Shown here in pieces: positions 8,562-17,807 of a stretch of 61,586 nucleotides of DNA. A model generated the notes under the pieces. The model was not told the DNA's origin, did not search any database, and worked only from the letters and a program-made list of their open reading frames with translations. The DNA is from Chitinophagaceae bacterium (GTDB taxonomy: Bacteria > Bacteroidota > Bacteroidia > Chitinophagales > Chitinophagaceae). The stretch spans positions 1-61,586 of the forward strand of contig CANGTM010000003.1 of the NCBI GenBank assembly GCA_947456825.1. The letters are read 5' to 3'. How positions within the stretch are numbered: position 1 is the first letter of the stretch; each line of letters begins with the position of its first letter. The position numbers and the translations under genes are program-made.

Positions 8562-9179
8562 ATGAAAGGTATTATTGGGAAAAAGGTCGGAATGACCAGC
8601 ATCTTCGATCCCACCGGAAAACAAACCGCCTGCACTATCATTGAAGCAGGTCCCTGTGTCGTTACCCAGGTCAAAACAAAAGAGACCGACGGCTACAGCG
8701 CATTACAACTTTCTTTCGGCGACAAAAAAGAAAAGAACTCTTCCGCCGCCGCCATCAATCATTTTGCCAAAGCACAAACTGCTCCCAAGCGTTTCTCGAA
8801 AGAGTTTCGTGATTTTTCTCTTGCCAAGAATATCGGCGAGACCGTTACCGTAGACATTTTTGCCGAAGGTGAGACCATCGAAGTGGTGGGTACTACCAAG
8901 GGTAAAGGTTTTCAGGGGGTGGTCAAGCGTCACGGCTTTTCCGGTGTGGGTCAGCAGTCACACGGTCAACACGATCGTCAGCGTGCCCCCGGATCGTTGG
9001 GTAACTCTTCTGATGCCAGCCGCGTTATGAAGGGGATGCGCATGGCAGGTCGCATGGGAAATGATCGCGTTAAGATGAAAGGTCTCAAAGTGGTCAAGAT
9101 CTTCGCCGACAAAAATTATATTCTGGTCAGCGGATCGGTTCCCGGCCACAACGGTTCAATCGTACTCATTCAAAAATAA
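8562..9179 (+). CDS. rplC: Ribosomal protein L3
   Basis: L3 binds 23S rRNA and helps form the peptidyl transferase region. The 205-residue protein begins MKGIIGKKVGMTSIFDPTGK. It has the central GKGFQGVVKRHGF near residue 111 and GQHDRQRAPGSLG near 135, the loop reaching the catalytic centre. The Gln that is methylated in other bacteria lies in the GQQSHGQHDRQ stretch. It follows the structured 299-bp leader and precedes rplD by 34 bp. Confidence 0.97.
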   Translation: MKGIIGKKVGMTSIFDPTGKQTACTIIEAGPCVVTQVKTKETDGYSALQLSFGDKKEKNSSAAAINHFAKAQTAPKRFSKEFRDFSLAKNIGETVTVDIFAEGETIEVVGTTKGKGFQGVVKRHGFSGVGQQSHGQHDRQRAPGSLGNSSDASRVMKGMRMAGRMGNDRVKMKGLKVVKIFADKNYILVSGSVPGHNGSIVLIQK

Positions 9180-9213
9180 GTTCGCTCCCGCGCGCTAACA
9201 AACTCATACGAAA

Positions 9214-9849
9214 ATGAAAATCGAAGTTTTAAATACGAAGGGAAGCACTACCGGTCGCTCGGTAGAATTGCCAGAGGAGATCTTTGGTGCGGCTCCCAAC
9301 AATCACGTGATCTACCTGGCTGTTAAGCAGTATCTCGCTGCGCAGCGTCAGGGTACCCACAAGGTAAAGACCCGTGCCGAAGTAAAAGGGGCCAGCCGTA
9401 AACTTCACAAGCAAAAAGGAACCGGCGGTAGCCGTAAGGGTAATATCCGTAACCCCTTATACAAAGGAGGTGGTACCATTTTCGGTCCCAAGCCCCACAG
9501 CTACGACATCAAGTTGAATCGTAAGGTAAAAGATCTGGCCAAGATCTCTGCCCTCAGCTACAAAGCACAAGAAAAAGCCATCCTGGTAGTAGAAGACATT
9601 GCCATGGAGTCTCCCAAGACCAAGCAGTTCATGGAGATATTGGGCAATTTGAAAGTAGCCGATAAAAAGACACTGTTTGTATCTCCCGAATACAATGATA
9701 ACGTAGAGCGTTCACTGCGTAATGTACCCTCTGTATTGGGTGTGTTGCTAAGTGACATCAATACCTACGATATCGTTAACTCGGAGGTGCTGGTCATGAC
9801 CGAGAGCGCTGCCAAGATCTTTGCCGAGGACGAAACTGCCGAGGCTTAA
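9214..9849 (+). CDS. rplD: Ribosomal protein L4
   Basis: L4 lines the exit tunnel and represses the S10 operon in E. coli; whether it does so here is unknown. The 211-residue sequence has the tunnel-loop signature KQKGTGGSRKGNIRNPLYKG near residue 68, where macrolide-resistance changes occur in other species, and the C-terminal SEVLVMTESA. The loop looks normal. A short acidic tail (FAEDETAEA) ends the protein. Confidence 0.97.
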   Translation: MKIEVLNTKGSTTGRSVELPEEIFGAAPNNHVIYLAVKQYLAAQRQGTHKVKTRAEVKGASRKLHKQKGTGGSRKGNIRNPLYKGGGTIFGPKPHSYDIKLNRKVKDLAKISALSYKAQEKAILVVEDIAMESPKTKQFMEILGNLKVADKKTLFVSPEYNDNVERSLRNVPSVLGVLLSDINTYDIVNSEVLVMTESAAKIFAEDETAEA

Positions 9850-9871
9850 TTAACTGTATAAACAAGTAGAC

Positions 9872-10171
9872 ATGAAACTTTCTGAAATACTGATCAAGCC
9901 CATCCTGACCGAGAAGGCCAATGGCCAACAGGAAAAGCTGCGTCGTTATGCTTTTAAAGTAGCCCGCAAGGCCAACAAACTCGAGATCAAAAAAGCGGTC
10001 GAGAGTTTCTACGGCGTAACCGTCACCAACGTCAATACGTCTGTGGTGCCCGGTAAGCACAAAAGCCGTTTTACCAAGAGCGGTGTCGTGTCAGGTCGTA
10101 AGCCTGCCTATAAAAAAGCATTTGTAACGGTTGCCGAAGGGGAGAATATCGATCTGTACGCAACGATCTAA
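9872..10171 (+). CDS. rplW: Ribosomal protein L23
   Basis: L23 sits at the tunnel exit and docks trigger factor and SRP. At 99 residues it starts MKLSEILIKPILTEKANGQ and has the core KYAFKV-like RRYAFKVARKANKLEIKKAV near residue 25. Its position between rplD and rplB is standard. Confidence 0.96.
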   Translation: MKLSEILIKPILTEKANGQQEKLRRYAFKVARKANKLEIKKAVESFYGVTVTNVNTSVVPGKHKSRFTKSGVVSGRKPAYKKAFVTVAEGENIDLYATI

Positions 10172-10223
10172 TAAAAAAATGAATGGCCTCAACAGCCGCT
10201 AATGTTGAATAAAAAAAAGAAGT

Positions 10224-11060
10224 ATGGCACTACGTAAATTCAAACCTATCACCGCAGGAACCCGCTGGAGAATCGGCAATGCGTACGCGGAGGTAACCAC
10301 TAATGAGCCTGAGAAGAGCCTGATCGAGGCGAAGCCTCGTACCGGTGGACGTAACTCGTCGGGGCATCTCTCGATGCGCTACCGCGGCGGTGGACACAAA
10401 AAGAAATATCGCATCATTGATTTCAAGCGTAACAAAGCAGGTGTTGCCACGGTTGAATCTATTCAGTACGATCCCAATCGTACGGCCTTTATCGCTCTGC
10501 TGGTCTATGCCGATGGCGAAAAGCGTTATATCCTCGCTCCCCAGGGTCTGCAAGTGGGGGCCAAGGTAGAAAGTGGAGCCACTGTTGCTCCCGAGGTTGG
10601 CAATGCACTACCCATGCGCAACATGCCGCTCGGTACCAACGTACACAATATTGAGATGCAACCCGGTCAGGGCGGTAAGCTCGCTCGCAGTGCCGGTTCT
10701 TCTGCACAGCTTTCGAATAAGGAAGATCGTTACGCCGTACTTAAAATGCCTAGCGGAGAACTTCGCAAGGTGCTGATCGATTGCTATGCTACCGTAGGGG
10801 TAGTGAGCAACAGTGATCACAGTTTGCAGAGTATGGGTAAGGCAGGTCGTAACCGCTGGAAGGGTATTCGCCCACGCAACCGTGGTGTGGCCATGAACCC
10901 TGTAGATCACCCGATGGGGGGTGGTGAGGGTAAGGCCTCCGGAGGTCAGCCTCGCAGCAGAAATGGTCAATACTCACGTGGTCTGAAGACACGTACCGTG
11001 GGTAAGTCTAGCGACAAGCTGATCATCCAACGTAAGAACGGAAAAAAACTGTCTAAATAA
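10224..11060 (+). CDS. rplB: Ribosomal protein L2
   Basis: L2 is a core 50S protein needed for subunit joining and peptidyl transfer. The 278 residues include [20 protein letters not shown] near residue 53, [13 protein letters not shown] near 126 and the C-terminal [14 protein letters not shown] near 224, which holds the conserved His of the active-site region. Length and motifs are normal. Confidence 0.97.
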   Translation: MALRKFKPITAGTRWRIGNAYAEVTTNEPEKSLIEAKPRTGGRNSSGHLSMRYRGGGHKKKYRIIDFKRNKAGVATVESIQYDPNRTAFIALLVYADGEKRYILAPQGLQVGAKVESGATVAPEVGNALPMRNMPLGTNVHNIEMQPGQGGKLARSAGSSAQLSNKEDRYAVLKMPSGELRKVLIDCYATVGVVSNSDHSLQSMGKAGRNRWKGIRPRNRGVAMNPVDHPMGGGEGKASGGQPRSRNGQYSRGLKTRTVGKSSDKLIIQRKNGKKLSK

Positions 11061-11084
11061 TTTTCTAACACAACGACAATCTAT

Positions 11085-11354
11085 ATGGCTCGTTCGATTA
11101 AAAAAGGACCTTATATCGCTACCCACCTCGAAAAGAAAGTGGTAGCCATGAATGACGGCAAGACGAAGAAAGGGGTTATCAAGACCTGGAGTCGTCGCTC
11201 TACCATCAGTCCTGATTTCGTGGGGCACACTTTTGCCGTGCACAATGGCAACAAGTTCATCCCTGTGTATGTAACCGAATTTATGGTGGGTCACAAGTTG
11301 GGTGAGTTCGCCCCGACCCGCCAGTTCAAAGGTCACTCTAAAAAAGAAGCGTAA
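11085..11354 (+). CDS. rpsS: Ribosomal protein S19
   Basis: S19 lies in the 30S head next to S13. At 89 residues it starts [19 protein letters not shown] and carries [20 protein letters not shown] near residue 35, then [15 protein letters not shown] near the end. Spacing to rplB is 24 bp. Confidence 0.96.
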   Translation: MARSIKKGPYIATHLEKKVVAMNDGKTKKGVIKTWSRRSTISPDFVGHTFAVHNGNKFIPVYVTEFMVGHKLGEFAPTRQFKGHSKKEA

Positions 11355-11372
11355 TCCAAGAAACTAATTATC

Positions 11373-11729
11373 ATGGAAGCAGTAGCTAAACTGAGAAATT
11401 ATCCCACTTCGCCCCGCAAGATGCGCTTGTTGGCCGACATGATCCGTGGCCAAAAAGTAGAGAAAGTGCTCGCGCAATTGGAGTTCAATCCAAAGCATCC
11501 CGCCGTTCCCTTGCGTAAACTGGTACTGAGTGCTATCAGCAACTGGAAGCAAAAGAACGAAGGTGGCGATGAGAGTGCACTGATCATCAAAACCATTTTT
11601 GTGGACGGCGCCCGCAGTCTCAAGAGAATGCGCCCGGCCCCACAAGGACGTGGCTATCGTGTTCGTAAGCGTAGCAATCACGTGACCGTCATCGTCGATA
11701 CAAAGGAATCTAAATCATCAAACGAATAA
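11373..11729 (+). CDS. rplV: Ribosomal protein L22
   Basis: L22 extends a beta-hairpin into the exit tunnel. The 118-residue protein has [20 protein letters not shown] at the N-terminus and the hairpin [20 protein letters not shown] near residue 76, then the final strand HVTVIV. It precedes rpsC by 12 bp. Confidence 0.96.
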   Translation: MEAVAKLRNYPTSPRKMRLLADMIRGQKVEKVLAQLEFNPKHPAVPLRKLVLSAISNWKQKNEGGDESALIIKTIFVDGARSLKRMRPAPQGRGYRVRKRSNHVTVIVDTKESKSSNE

Positions 11730-11741
11730 CTTACACCAAAC

Positions 11742-12524
11742 ATGGGTCAGAAAGCAAATCCGATCGGTAATCGTTTAGGCATCATCCGCGGATGGGAGTC
11801 TAACTGGTACGGCAACAGAAAAGACTTTGCCGGAAAACTGATCGAAGATCACAAGATCAGAGCTTACCTCAACGCCCGTATCAACAAAGGCGGTATCTCT
11901 AAGATCGTCATTGAGCGTACGCTGGGTAAATTGATCGTTACCATTCACACTTCCAAACCCGGTATCATCATCGGTAAAGGCGGTGGCGAAGTAGATCGCA
12001 TCAAAGAGGAGCTGAAGAAGCTTACCGGTAAGGAGGATGTACAGATCAACATTCTGGAGATCCGTCGTCCTGAGCTGGATGCCATGATCGTGGGAGACAA
12101 TATTGCCCGCCAGATCGAAAATCGTATCAATTTTAAAAGAGCTACCAAACTAGCCATTGCTTCTGCCCTCCGTATGGGTGCCGAAGGAATCAAGATCAAG
12201 TTGAGCGGTCGTTTGGCCGGTGCCGAGATCGCCCGTAGCGAAGAGTTCAAGCAAGGTCGCGTACCCCTGCATACTTTCCGTATGGACATCGATTATGCCA
12301 ACGTATTTGCACAGACGGTTTATGGTAAGATCGGTATCAAAGTATGGATCTGTAAGGGTGAGGTATTGGCCAAGCGTGACCTTAACCCCAACTTCGTCGG
12401 TGGTAAATCGGAAATGACCGAACGCAGAGGTGGTCGCGAAGAAGTCCGCGGAGATCGTCGTGATGACAGAAGGGGAGGAGGTGCCGGTGATCGCGGTCGT
12501 GGTGGAAGAGACCGTCGTGGGTAA
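11742..12524 (+). CDS. rpsC: Ribosomal protein S3 with Arg/Gly-rich tail
   Basis: S3 forms part of the mRNA entry site and has helicase activity with S4 and S5. It begins [18 protein letters not shown] and has the KH motif [20 protein letters not shown] near residue 75. The S3 C-terminal domain ends near residue 218. The last ~40 residues are a low-complexity tail of Arg, Gly, Asp and Glu ([22 protein letters not shown]), bringing the protein to 260 residues against about 233 in E. coli. The tail is encoded in frame with no sign of error. Confidence 0.96.
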   Translation: MGQKANPIGNRLGIIRGWESNWYGNRKDFAGKLIEDHKIRAYLNARINKGGISKIVIERTLGKLIVTIHTSKPGIIIGKGGGEVDRIKEELKKLTGKEDVQINILEIRRPELDAMIVGDNIARQIENRINFKRATKLAIASALRMGAEGIKIKLSGRLAGAEIARSEEFKQGRVPLHTFRMDIDYANVFAQTVYGKIGIKVWICKGEVLAKRDLNPNFVGGKSEMTERRGGREEVRGDRRDDRRGGGAGDRGRGGRDRRG

Positions 12525-12560
12525 TAAATAATTGATTAAAGAAACTTGAAATAGACTAGC

Positions 12561-12983
12561 ATGTTACAGCCAAAAAGAACCAAGCACAGAAAAATGCAAA
12601 AGGGACGCATGAAGGGTGATGCCAAGCGTGGCGCTACCATCTCCTTCGGATCGTATGCCCTCAAAGCACTGGACCAGCATTGGATCACCGATCGTCAGAT
12701 CGAAGCCGCCCGTCAGGCCTTGACCCGCGAGATGAAGCGTGAGGGTAACGTATGGATACGGATCTTCCCAGACAAGCCAATTACGCGTAAGCCTGCCGAG
12801 GTGAGAATGGGTAAGGGTAAAGGTAACCTGGAGTTCTGGGCTGCCGTTGTTAAGCCCGGTCGTATCTTATTTGAAGTAGATGGAGTGAGCGAGCAAGTGG
12901 CCCGCGCCTCTTTATCGTTGGCCGCCGGCAAACTGCCCATCAAAACTAAATTCATTGTACGCCGTGACCTGGTCACTGCCTAA
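12561..12983 (+). CDS. rplP: Ribosomal protein L16
   Basis: L16 organises the A-site region of the 50S subunit. The 140-residue sequence starts [19 protein letters not shown]. It has [20 protein letters not shown] near residue 50, [19 protein letters not shown] near 78 and the conserved LPIKTKFI C-terminus. Confidence 0.96.
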   Translation: MLQPKRTKHRKMQKGRMKGDAKRGATISFGSYALKALDQHWITDRQIEAARQALTREMKREGNVWIRIFPDKPITRKPAEVRMGKGKGNLEFWAAVVKPGRILFEVDGVSEQVARASLSLAAGKLPIKTKFIVRRDLVTA

Positions 12984-13002
12984 CCAATAAACGCTTATTA
13001 CG

Positions 13003-13212
13003 ATGTCTAAGAAAGCAGAATTTGTAAAGAGTATTCACGGCATGAACGAGCAAGATCTTCGCGCCCGTTTGTCCGAAGACCAGCTACGACTCAAGAAGCT
13101 CGAGTTCGCACATGCGATCTCTCCGCTCGAGAATCCTATGACGATCCGCGGACTGCGTCGTGATATCGCTCGTCTCAAGACCGAAATCAAGTTAAAGCAA
13201 CAGCAAGCCTGA
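13003..13212 (+). CDS. rpmC: Ribosomal protein L29
   Basis: L29 is a small two-helix protein beside the tunnel exit. The 69 residues contain the diagnostic [18 protein letters not shown] near residue 29 and [15 protein letters not shown] near 48. It lies in its standard place between rplP and rpsQ. Confidence 0.94.
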   Translation: MSKKAEFVKSIHGMNEQDLRARLSEDQLRLKKLEFAHAISPLENPMTIRGLRRDIARLKTEIKLKQQQA

Positions 13213-13225
13213 TAAAAACCCCAAC

Positions 13226-13483
13226 ATGGAAGCCAGAAATTTAAGAAAGACCAGGATCGGTGTCGTAACCAGCAATAAGATGGCAAAGACCATCACTGTT
13301 GCGGTCGAAAGAAAAGTAAAGCACCCTATCTATGGTAAGTTCGTAAAGAAAACCACCAAGTTCCATGCGCATGACGATAAGAACGAATGCAGCATCGGAG
13401 ATGTGGTCAAGATCATGGAGACGCGTCCGCTCAGTAAGACAAAGCGGTGGCGCCTGATCGAAGTGGTTGAAAAAGTGAAGTAA
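13226..13483 (+). CDS. rpsQ: Ribosomal protein S17
   Basis: S17 is a primary 16S rRNA binder of the OB-fold type. The 85-residue protein has [20 protein letters not shown] at the start and [20 protein letters not shown] near residue 60. Spacing to rpmC is 13 bp. Confidence 0.96.
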   Translation: MEARNLRKTRIGVVTSNKMAKTITVAVERKVKHPIYGKFVKKTTKFHAHDDKNECSIGDVVKIMETRPLSKTKRWRLIEVVEKVK

Positions 13484-13520
13484 TATTGGATCCCAACGTA
13501 AATTATTAAAATTAGTCAGT

Positions 13521-13889
13521 ATGATACAACAAGAAAGCCGGTTGAACGTAGCCGATAACAGCGGTGCCAAAGAGGTGCTCTGTATTCGTGTTCTCGGTAA
13601 CAGCGGACAGCGTTATGCCCGAATCGGAGATAAGATCGTCGTTACCGTTAAGGACGCATTACCTGCCGGTGGTATCAAAAAGGGGACTGTGGCCAAGGCT
13701 GTAATTGTTCGCACCACCAATAAGCTGCGCCGTAAGGACGGATCGTACATCCGTTTTGACGACAACGCCGTGGTCATCTTGAACCAATCCGACGACCCTC
13801 GCGGTACGCGCATCTTCGGGCCCGTCGCTCGTGAACTACGTGATAAAGGATACATGAAAATCATTTCACTGGCCCCTGAGGTACTCTAA
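13521..13889 (+). CDS. rplN: Ribosomal protein L14
   Basis: L14 forms an inter-subunit bridge and binds the silencing factor RsfS. The 122-residue sequence begins [19 protein letters not shown]. It holds the signature [18 protein letters not shown] near residue 73 and ends [16 protein letters not shown]. Confidence 0.97.
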   Translation: MIQQESRLNVADNSGAKEVLCIRVLGNSGQRYARIGDKIVVTVKDALPAGGIKKGTVAKAVIVRTTNKLRRKDGSYIRFDDNAVVILNQSDDPRGTRIFGPVARELRDKGYMKIISLAPEVL

Positions 13890-13925
13890 AATTGTCAACG
13901 GGTTACAACCCACAACGAATACATT

Positions 13926-14261
13926 ATGAAAGCAAGATTCAAAGCCAAGTTCAACATTCGCAAGGGTGACACCGTTGTGGTGATCGCCGGCGACGACAAA
14001 GACCTGGCTAAACCCCGCACGGTACGCGAAGTGCTCGTCGAAAAAGGTAAGGTGATCGTAGAGGGCGTCAACATCATCACCAAGCATTCCAAACCTACTG
14101 CCCAAAATACCAAGGGCGGTATTGTCAAGAAAGAAGCTCCTATCAGCATCAGTAATGTGATGTTATGGGATGCCAAGGCCAAGGCTCCTACGCGTGTAAA
14201 GCGCGAAAGGGAGAATGGCAAGACGCTCAGAATTTCTAAAAAATCAGGAGAAAAGATATGA
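13926..14261 (+). CDS. rplX: Ribosomal protein L24
   Basis: L24 starts 50S assembly. The 111-residue protein has the KOW motif [16 protein letters not shown] near residue 10, followed by [20 protein letters not shown]. Its stop overlaps the rplE start by 4 bp (ATGA), so the two are probably translationally coupled. Confidence 0.96.
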   Translation: MKARFKAKFNIRKGDTVVVIAGDDKDLAKPRTVREVLVEKGKVIVEGVNIITKHSKPTAQNTKGGIVKKEAPISISNVMLWDAKAKAPTRVKRERENGKTLRISKKSGEKI

Positions 14262-14833
14262 GTACTACAACCTATACCCCCAGATTGGCTTCCAAGTACA
14301 AGCAGGAAGTGGTACCTGCCTTGGTCAAGAAGTTCAACTATGAGACCGTTATGCAGGCCCCCCGTCTTGAGAAGATCTGTATCAACCGCGGTGTAAATGG
14401 TGCGGTATCCGACAAGAAGATGATCGATATCGCCATCGACGAGCTTACAACTATCGCCGGCCAAAAAGCCGTGCCTACGATGTCGAAGAAGGATATCTCG
14501 AATTTCAAGCTGCGTAAGAACATGCCCATCGGTGCCAAAGTAACACTGCGTGGAAACAGAATGTACGAGTTCCTTGACCGTTTGATCGCCGTGGCATTAC
14601 CCCGTGTGCGTGACTTCAAGGGTGTCAATGACAAGTCGTTTGACGGACGTGGCAATTACACCCTGGGCGTAACGGAGCAGATCATCTTTCCCGAGATCGA
14701 TATCGATAAGGTAAGCAAGATCACCGGAATGGATATCACTTTTGTGACCACGGCCAACACCGATCAGGAAGCCTACGAGTTGCTTAAAGAGATGGGAATG
14801 CCTTTTAAAAATGCAAAAACAACAACTAATTAA
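14258..14833 (+). CDS. rplE: Ribosomal protein L5
   Basis: L5 binds 5S rRNA and contacts the P-site tRNA. The 191 residues include [19 protein letters not shown] near residue 34, [20 protein letters not shown] near 114 and [20 protein letters not shown] near 164. The start overlaps rplX. Confidence 0.97.
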   Translation: MSTTTYTPRLASKYKQEVVPALVKKFNYETVMQAPRLEKICINRGVNGAVSDKKMIDIAIDELTTIAGQKAVPTMSKKDISNFKLRKNMPIGAKVTLRGNRMYEFLDRLIAVALPRVRDFKGVNDKSFDGRGNYTLGVTEQIIFPEIDIDKVSKITGMDITFVTTANTDQEAYELLKEMGMPFKNAKTTTN

Positions 14834-14846
14834 ATAGTACAAAAAC

Positions 14847-15116
14847 ATGGCAAAAACATCCGTAAAAGCCAGACAGCGCAAACGCGAGCAGATGGTAGAC
14901 CATTACGCTGCCAAGCGCGAGGCGCTGAAAAAGGCCGGCGACTGGAAAGCACTCGACGAAATGCCCCGCAATGGCTCTAAGGTGCGTCTGAAAAACCGTT
15001 GCCAACTCAGCGGTCGTCCCAAGGGATATGTTCGCTTCTTCGGCATTTCTCGTGTGGCGCTGCGCGACATGGCACTGAATGGAAAGATCCCCGGGCTCAA
15101 AAAAGCAAGCTGGTAA
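14847..15116 (+). CDS. rpsN: Ribosomal protein S14, zinc-free type
   Basis: S14 completes the 30S head. The 89-residue protein has the signature [19 protein letters not shown] near residue 52. Only one cysteine is present, so this is the C-minus form that does not bind zinc, the long type also found in E. coli. Expression should not depend on zinc supply. Confidence 0.96.
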   Translation: MAKTSVKARQRKREQMVDHYAAKREALKKAGDWKALDEMPRNGSKVRLKNRCQLSGRPKGYVRFFGISRVALRDMALNGKIPGLKKASW

Positions 15117-15134
15117 TCCTTTAAAAAACGAATT

Positions 15135-15533
15135 ATGGTAACAGATCCTATAGCAGACTTTCTAACAAGAATCCGTAACGCCCAGATGGCAGGTCACCGT
15201 GTGGTGGATATTCCTGCATCCAATCTCAAAAAGCGTATGACGGAGATCCTCTACAATCAAGGGTACATCCTTAAGTACAAATTTGAGGATGATGCGAAGC
15301 AAGGTGTCATCAAGATCGCTTTAAAGTACGATCCCAACACCAAGCAACCTGCCATTCAGCGCATGGAACGCATCAGTCGTCCCGGTCTTCGTCAGTATGC
15401 GAAGCCCGCTGATTTTCGTAGAGTAAAATCCGGTTTGGGTGTCGCGATCCTTTCTACCTCGAAAGGTGTGATGACCGACAAGGATGCCAAGGCACAAAAT
15501 GTAGGAGGAGAGGTACTCTGTCACATCTATTAA
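15135..15533 (+). CDS. rpsH: Ribosomal protein S8
   Basis: S8 binds the central domain of 16S rRNA and is the spc operon repressor in E. coli. The 132 residues start MVTDPIADFLTRIRNAQMAG. They end with the family signature STSKGVMTDKDAKAQNVGGE followed by LCHIY. Confidence 0.97.
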   Translation: MVTDPIADFLTRIRNAQMAGHRVVDIPASNLKKRMTEILYNQGYILKYKFEDDAKQGVIKIALKYDPNTKQPAIQRMERISRPGLRQYAKPADFRRVKSGLGVAILSTSKGVMTDKDAKAQNVGGEVLCHIY

Positions 15534-15547
15534 AAAAATAATTTACT

Positions 15548-16102
15548 ATGTCTCGTATAGGTAAAAAAGCGGTAGCAGTTCCCTCGGGTGTAACCATCAC
15601 GGTGGGTAAAGACAATGTGATCGCGGTTAAGGGTCCCAAGGGTGAGCTCAAGCAGTCCATCGATCGCGATATCACGGTCGAGGTAAAGGACGGAGAGGTA
15701 AACTTCGTGCGTCCCACCGACCAGATCCGCCATCGTGCCTTGCACGGACTTTATCGTGCAATTGTAGCCAACTTGGTGAAAGGCGTTACACAGGGATACG
15801 AAAGAAAGCTCGAATTGATCGGGGTGGGTTTCAAGGCCTCCAATGCCGGAAACGTACTGGATCTTACGCTTGGCTATTCGCACAATATCATTTTCGAAGT
15901 TCCCAAAGAGATAAAGGTGGCCACCGCCCAAGAGAAAGGGCAGAACCCCATCATCACCCTCGAGGGTATCGACAAGCAATTGATCGGTCAGGTAGCCGCT
16001 AAACTGCGCAGCTTGCGTAAGCCCGAGCCATACAAGGGTAAAGGGGTACGCTATGTAGGTGAAGTGGTTCGTAAGAAGGCCGGAAAAGCAGCAGGTAAAT
16101 AA
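15548..16102 (+). CDS. rplF: Ribosomal protein L6
   Basis: L6 sits near the factor-binding site of the 50S subunit. The 184-residue sequence starts MSRIGKKAVAVPSGVTITV. It has two L6 repeats and the C-terminal signature LRKPEPYKGKGVRYVGEVV near residue 157. Confidence 0.97.
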   Translation: MSRIGKKAVAVPSGVTITVGKDNVIAVKGPKGELKQSIDRDITVEVKDGEVNFVRPTDQIRHRALHGLYRAIVANLVKGVTQGYERKLELIGVGFKASNAGNVLDLTLGYSHNIIFEVPKEIKVATAQEKGQNPIITLEGIDKQLIGQVAAKLRSLRKPEPYKGKGVRYVGEVVRKKAGKAAGK

Positions 16103-16135
16103 TTGAGTAAACAGCAGTATTAAATTTTTATATCG

Positions 16136-16495
16136 ATGACACCACAATTCAAAACTCAGCGCAGACAGAACATACGTTATCGTATTCGTCGCAAGATCTC
16201 TGGCACGGCGGCCAAGCCCCGTCTCTCTATCTTTCGCAGCAACGCTGACATCTACGCGCAGCTGATCGACGATGTAAGTGGTCAGACACTCGCCTCGGCT
16301 TCCTCTCGCGACAAGGACATTGCCGCTCAAAAGGGATCCAAGATCGAAAAGAGTAAATTGGTAGGTGCTGCCATTGCCCGTAAGGCCGGTGAACTCAATA
16401 TCACTGATGTTACGTTCGATCGCGGAGGGTATCTCTATCACGGACGTGTAAAGTCTGTGGCCGACGGAGCTCGTGAGGGAGGATTACAGTTCTAA
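16136..16495 (+). CDS. rplR: Ribosomal protein L18
   Basis: L18 binds 5S rRNA with L5. The 119-residue protein has the basic start [20 protein letters not shown], then [18 protein letters not shown], and ends [20 protein letters not shown]. Gap to rplF is 33 bp. Confidence 0.96.
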   Translation: MTPQFKTQRRQNIRYRIRRKISGTAAKPRLSIFRSNADIYAQLIDDVSGQTLASASSRDKDIAAQKGSKIEKSKLVGAAIARKAGELNITDVTFDRGGYLYHGRVKSVADGAREGGLQF

Positions 16496-16530
16496 TTGAA
16501 CCCAATCAAACAACGACAAAAAAAACATAC

Positions 16531-17049
16531 ATGTCAAAACTCAATGTAAACAGAGTGAAGGCCGGTGATCTGGAGCTGAAAGACAAGGTGGTGGCCATTA
16601 ACCGCGTGGTGAAGACCACTAAGGGTGGACGCGCATTCAGTTTCTCTGCCCTAGTGGTAGTAGGTAACGGAAATGGCGTGGTTGGCCATGGTCTGGGTAA
16701 AGCCAAGGAGGTGCAAGAAGCCATCACCAAGGGTATCGAAGATGCTAAAAAGAACCTGATAAAGGTGCCTGTCATGAAAGGAACTGTTCCTCATGATCAG
16801 TGGGCCAAAGAGGGTGCTGCCAAAGTTCTAATCAAGCCTGCGGCTCATGGTACCGGTGTAATTGCCGGAGGTTCTATGCGCGCCGTGCTCGAGAGCGCTG
16901 GTGTAACCGACGTACTGGCCAAGTCGCTGGGTTCTGCCAATCCTCACAATGTGGTAAAAGCCACATTTAAGGCACTGGCGCTACTTCGCGAGCCGATCCA
17001 CGTTGCCAAGACACGTACCATTGGCCTGAAGAAAGTATTTAACGGATAA
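16531..17049 (+). CDS. rpsE: Ribosomal protein S5
   Basis: S5 is part of the mRNA entry site and affects decoding accuracy. The 172 residues carry [20 protein letters not shown] near residue 20, then the S5 C-terminal domain with [20 protein letters not shown] near 109 and [16 protein letters not shown] near 131. Confidence 0.97.
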   Translation: MSKLNVNRVKAGDLELKDKVVAINRVVKTTKGGRAFSFSALVVVGNGNGVVGHGLGKAKEVQEAITKGIEDAKKNLIKVPVMKGTVPHDQWAKEGAAKVLIKPAAHGTGVIAGGSMRAVLESAGVTDVLAKSLGSANPHNVVKATFKALALLREPIHVAKTRTIGLKKVFNG

Positions 17050-17059
17050 AATCAGCAAC

Positions 17060-17242
17060 ATGAAGAAGATTAAGATAACATTGGTCAAAAGTCCCATCGA
17101 TCGTCCGGAGCGCCAAAAGTTGACGCTGCAGGCACTGGGTCTGAATAAAACCAATTCTTCTCGCGAATTGGAGGCCACGCCTCAAGTACTGGGTATGGTA
17201 CGTAAAGTAACACATCTGGTTAAAGTAGAAGAAACCAAGTAA
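17060..17242 (+). CDS. rpmD: Ribosomal protein L30
   Basis: The 60-residue protein MKKIKITLVKSPIDRPERQK, then LTLQALGLNKTN and VLGMVRKVTHLVKVEE, is a complete bacterial L30. An 87-bp gap follows before rplO. The gap contains GCCCCG (17284-17289) and CGGGGC (17303-17308), a hairpin without a T-tract. Confidence 0.94.
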   Translation: MKKIKITLVKSPIDRPERQKLTLQALGLNKTNSSRELEATPQVLGMVRKVTHLVKVEETK

Positions 17243-17329
17243 ACGGATTGGTTCCGCAAGGAGCCATTCTATTTTTTAAGCGAGCCCCGTGTAAAATGCT
17301 TTCGGGGCGATAAGTAAACAATAAAAGCC

Positions 17330-17779
17330 ATGAAACTTCATCAGTTAAAGCCCGCCAAAGGAGCTACTCACAAGACAAAACGTATCGGCCGCGGAGATGG
17401 CTCCGGACACGGGGGTACTTCTACAAAAGGAACCAAGGGAGCGCAAAGCCGCACCGGTTTCAAAAGCAAGATGGCCCACGAAGGAGGCCAGATGCCAATT
17501 CAGCGCCGGGTTCCCAAGCGCGGATTCAAGAATCCTCATCGCGTTTCGTACAAAGTATTAAATCTTGGACAGATCGAGCAATTGGCTGCCAAGTACAACA
17601 TCACCGAGTTTTCGCTCGAGAATCTTTACATCAACGGACTTATTGCCCAGACCGATCTGGTCAAGCTCCTTGGTAACGGAGAGCTTAAAGGAAAATACAG
17701 TTTCCGTATCAATGCTGTCAGCGAAAAGGCCAAGGCCGCAGTAGAAGCTGCCGGTGGAACGGTCGAAATCGTAAAATAA
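17330..17779 (+). CDS. rplO: Ribosomal protein L15
   Basis: L15 is a late-assembly 50S protein. The 149 residues start MKLHQLKPAKGATHKTKRIG and hold the Gly/Lys/Arg-rich N-terminal arm (GRGDGSGHGGTSTKGTKGAQ). The arm is followed by EGGQMPIQRRVPKRGFKNPH near residue 51 and the globular C-terminus ending AAGGTVEIVK. Confidence 0.96.
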   Translation: MKLHQLKPAKGATHKTKRIGRGDGSGHGGTSTKGTKGAQSRTGFKSKMAHEGGQMPIQRRVPKRGFKNPHRVSYKVLNLGQIEQLAAKYNITEFSLENLYINGLIAQTDLVKLLGNGELKGKYSFRINAVSEKAKAAVEAAGGTVEIVK

Positions 17780-17807
17780 ATTAGCGGACTAAAACACCCA
17801 TAGCCCC

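Noticed and set aside
15530-16441. A 303-codon minus-strand frame across rplF and rplR
   Set aside because: It spans two conserved r-protein genes and the gap between them and shows no family similarity.
17243-17329. Terminator or hidden small r-protein gene between rpmD and rplO
   Set aside because: The GCCCCG/CGGGGC hairpin has no T-tract, and no frame there resembles rpmJ or another small r-protein.
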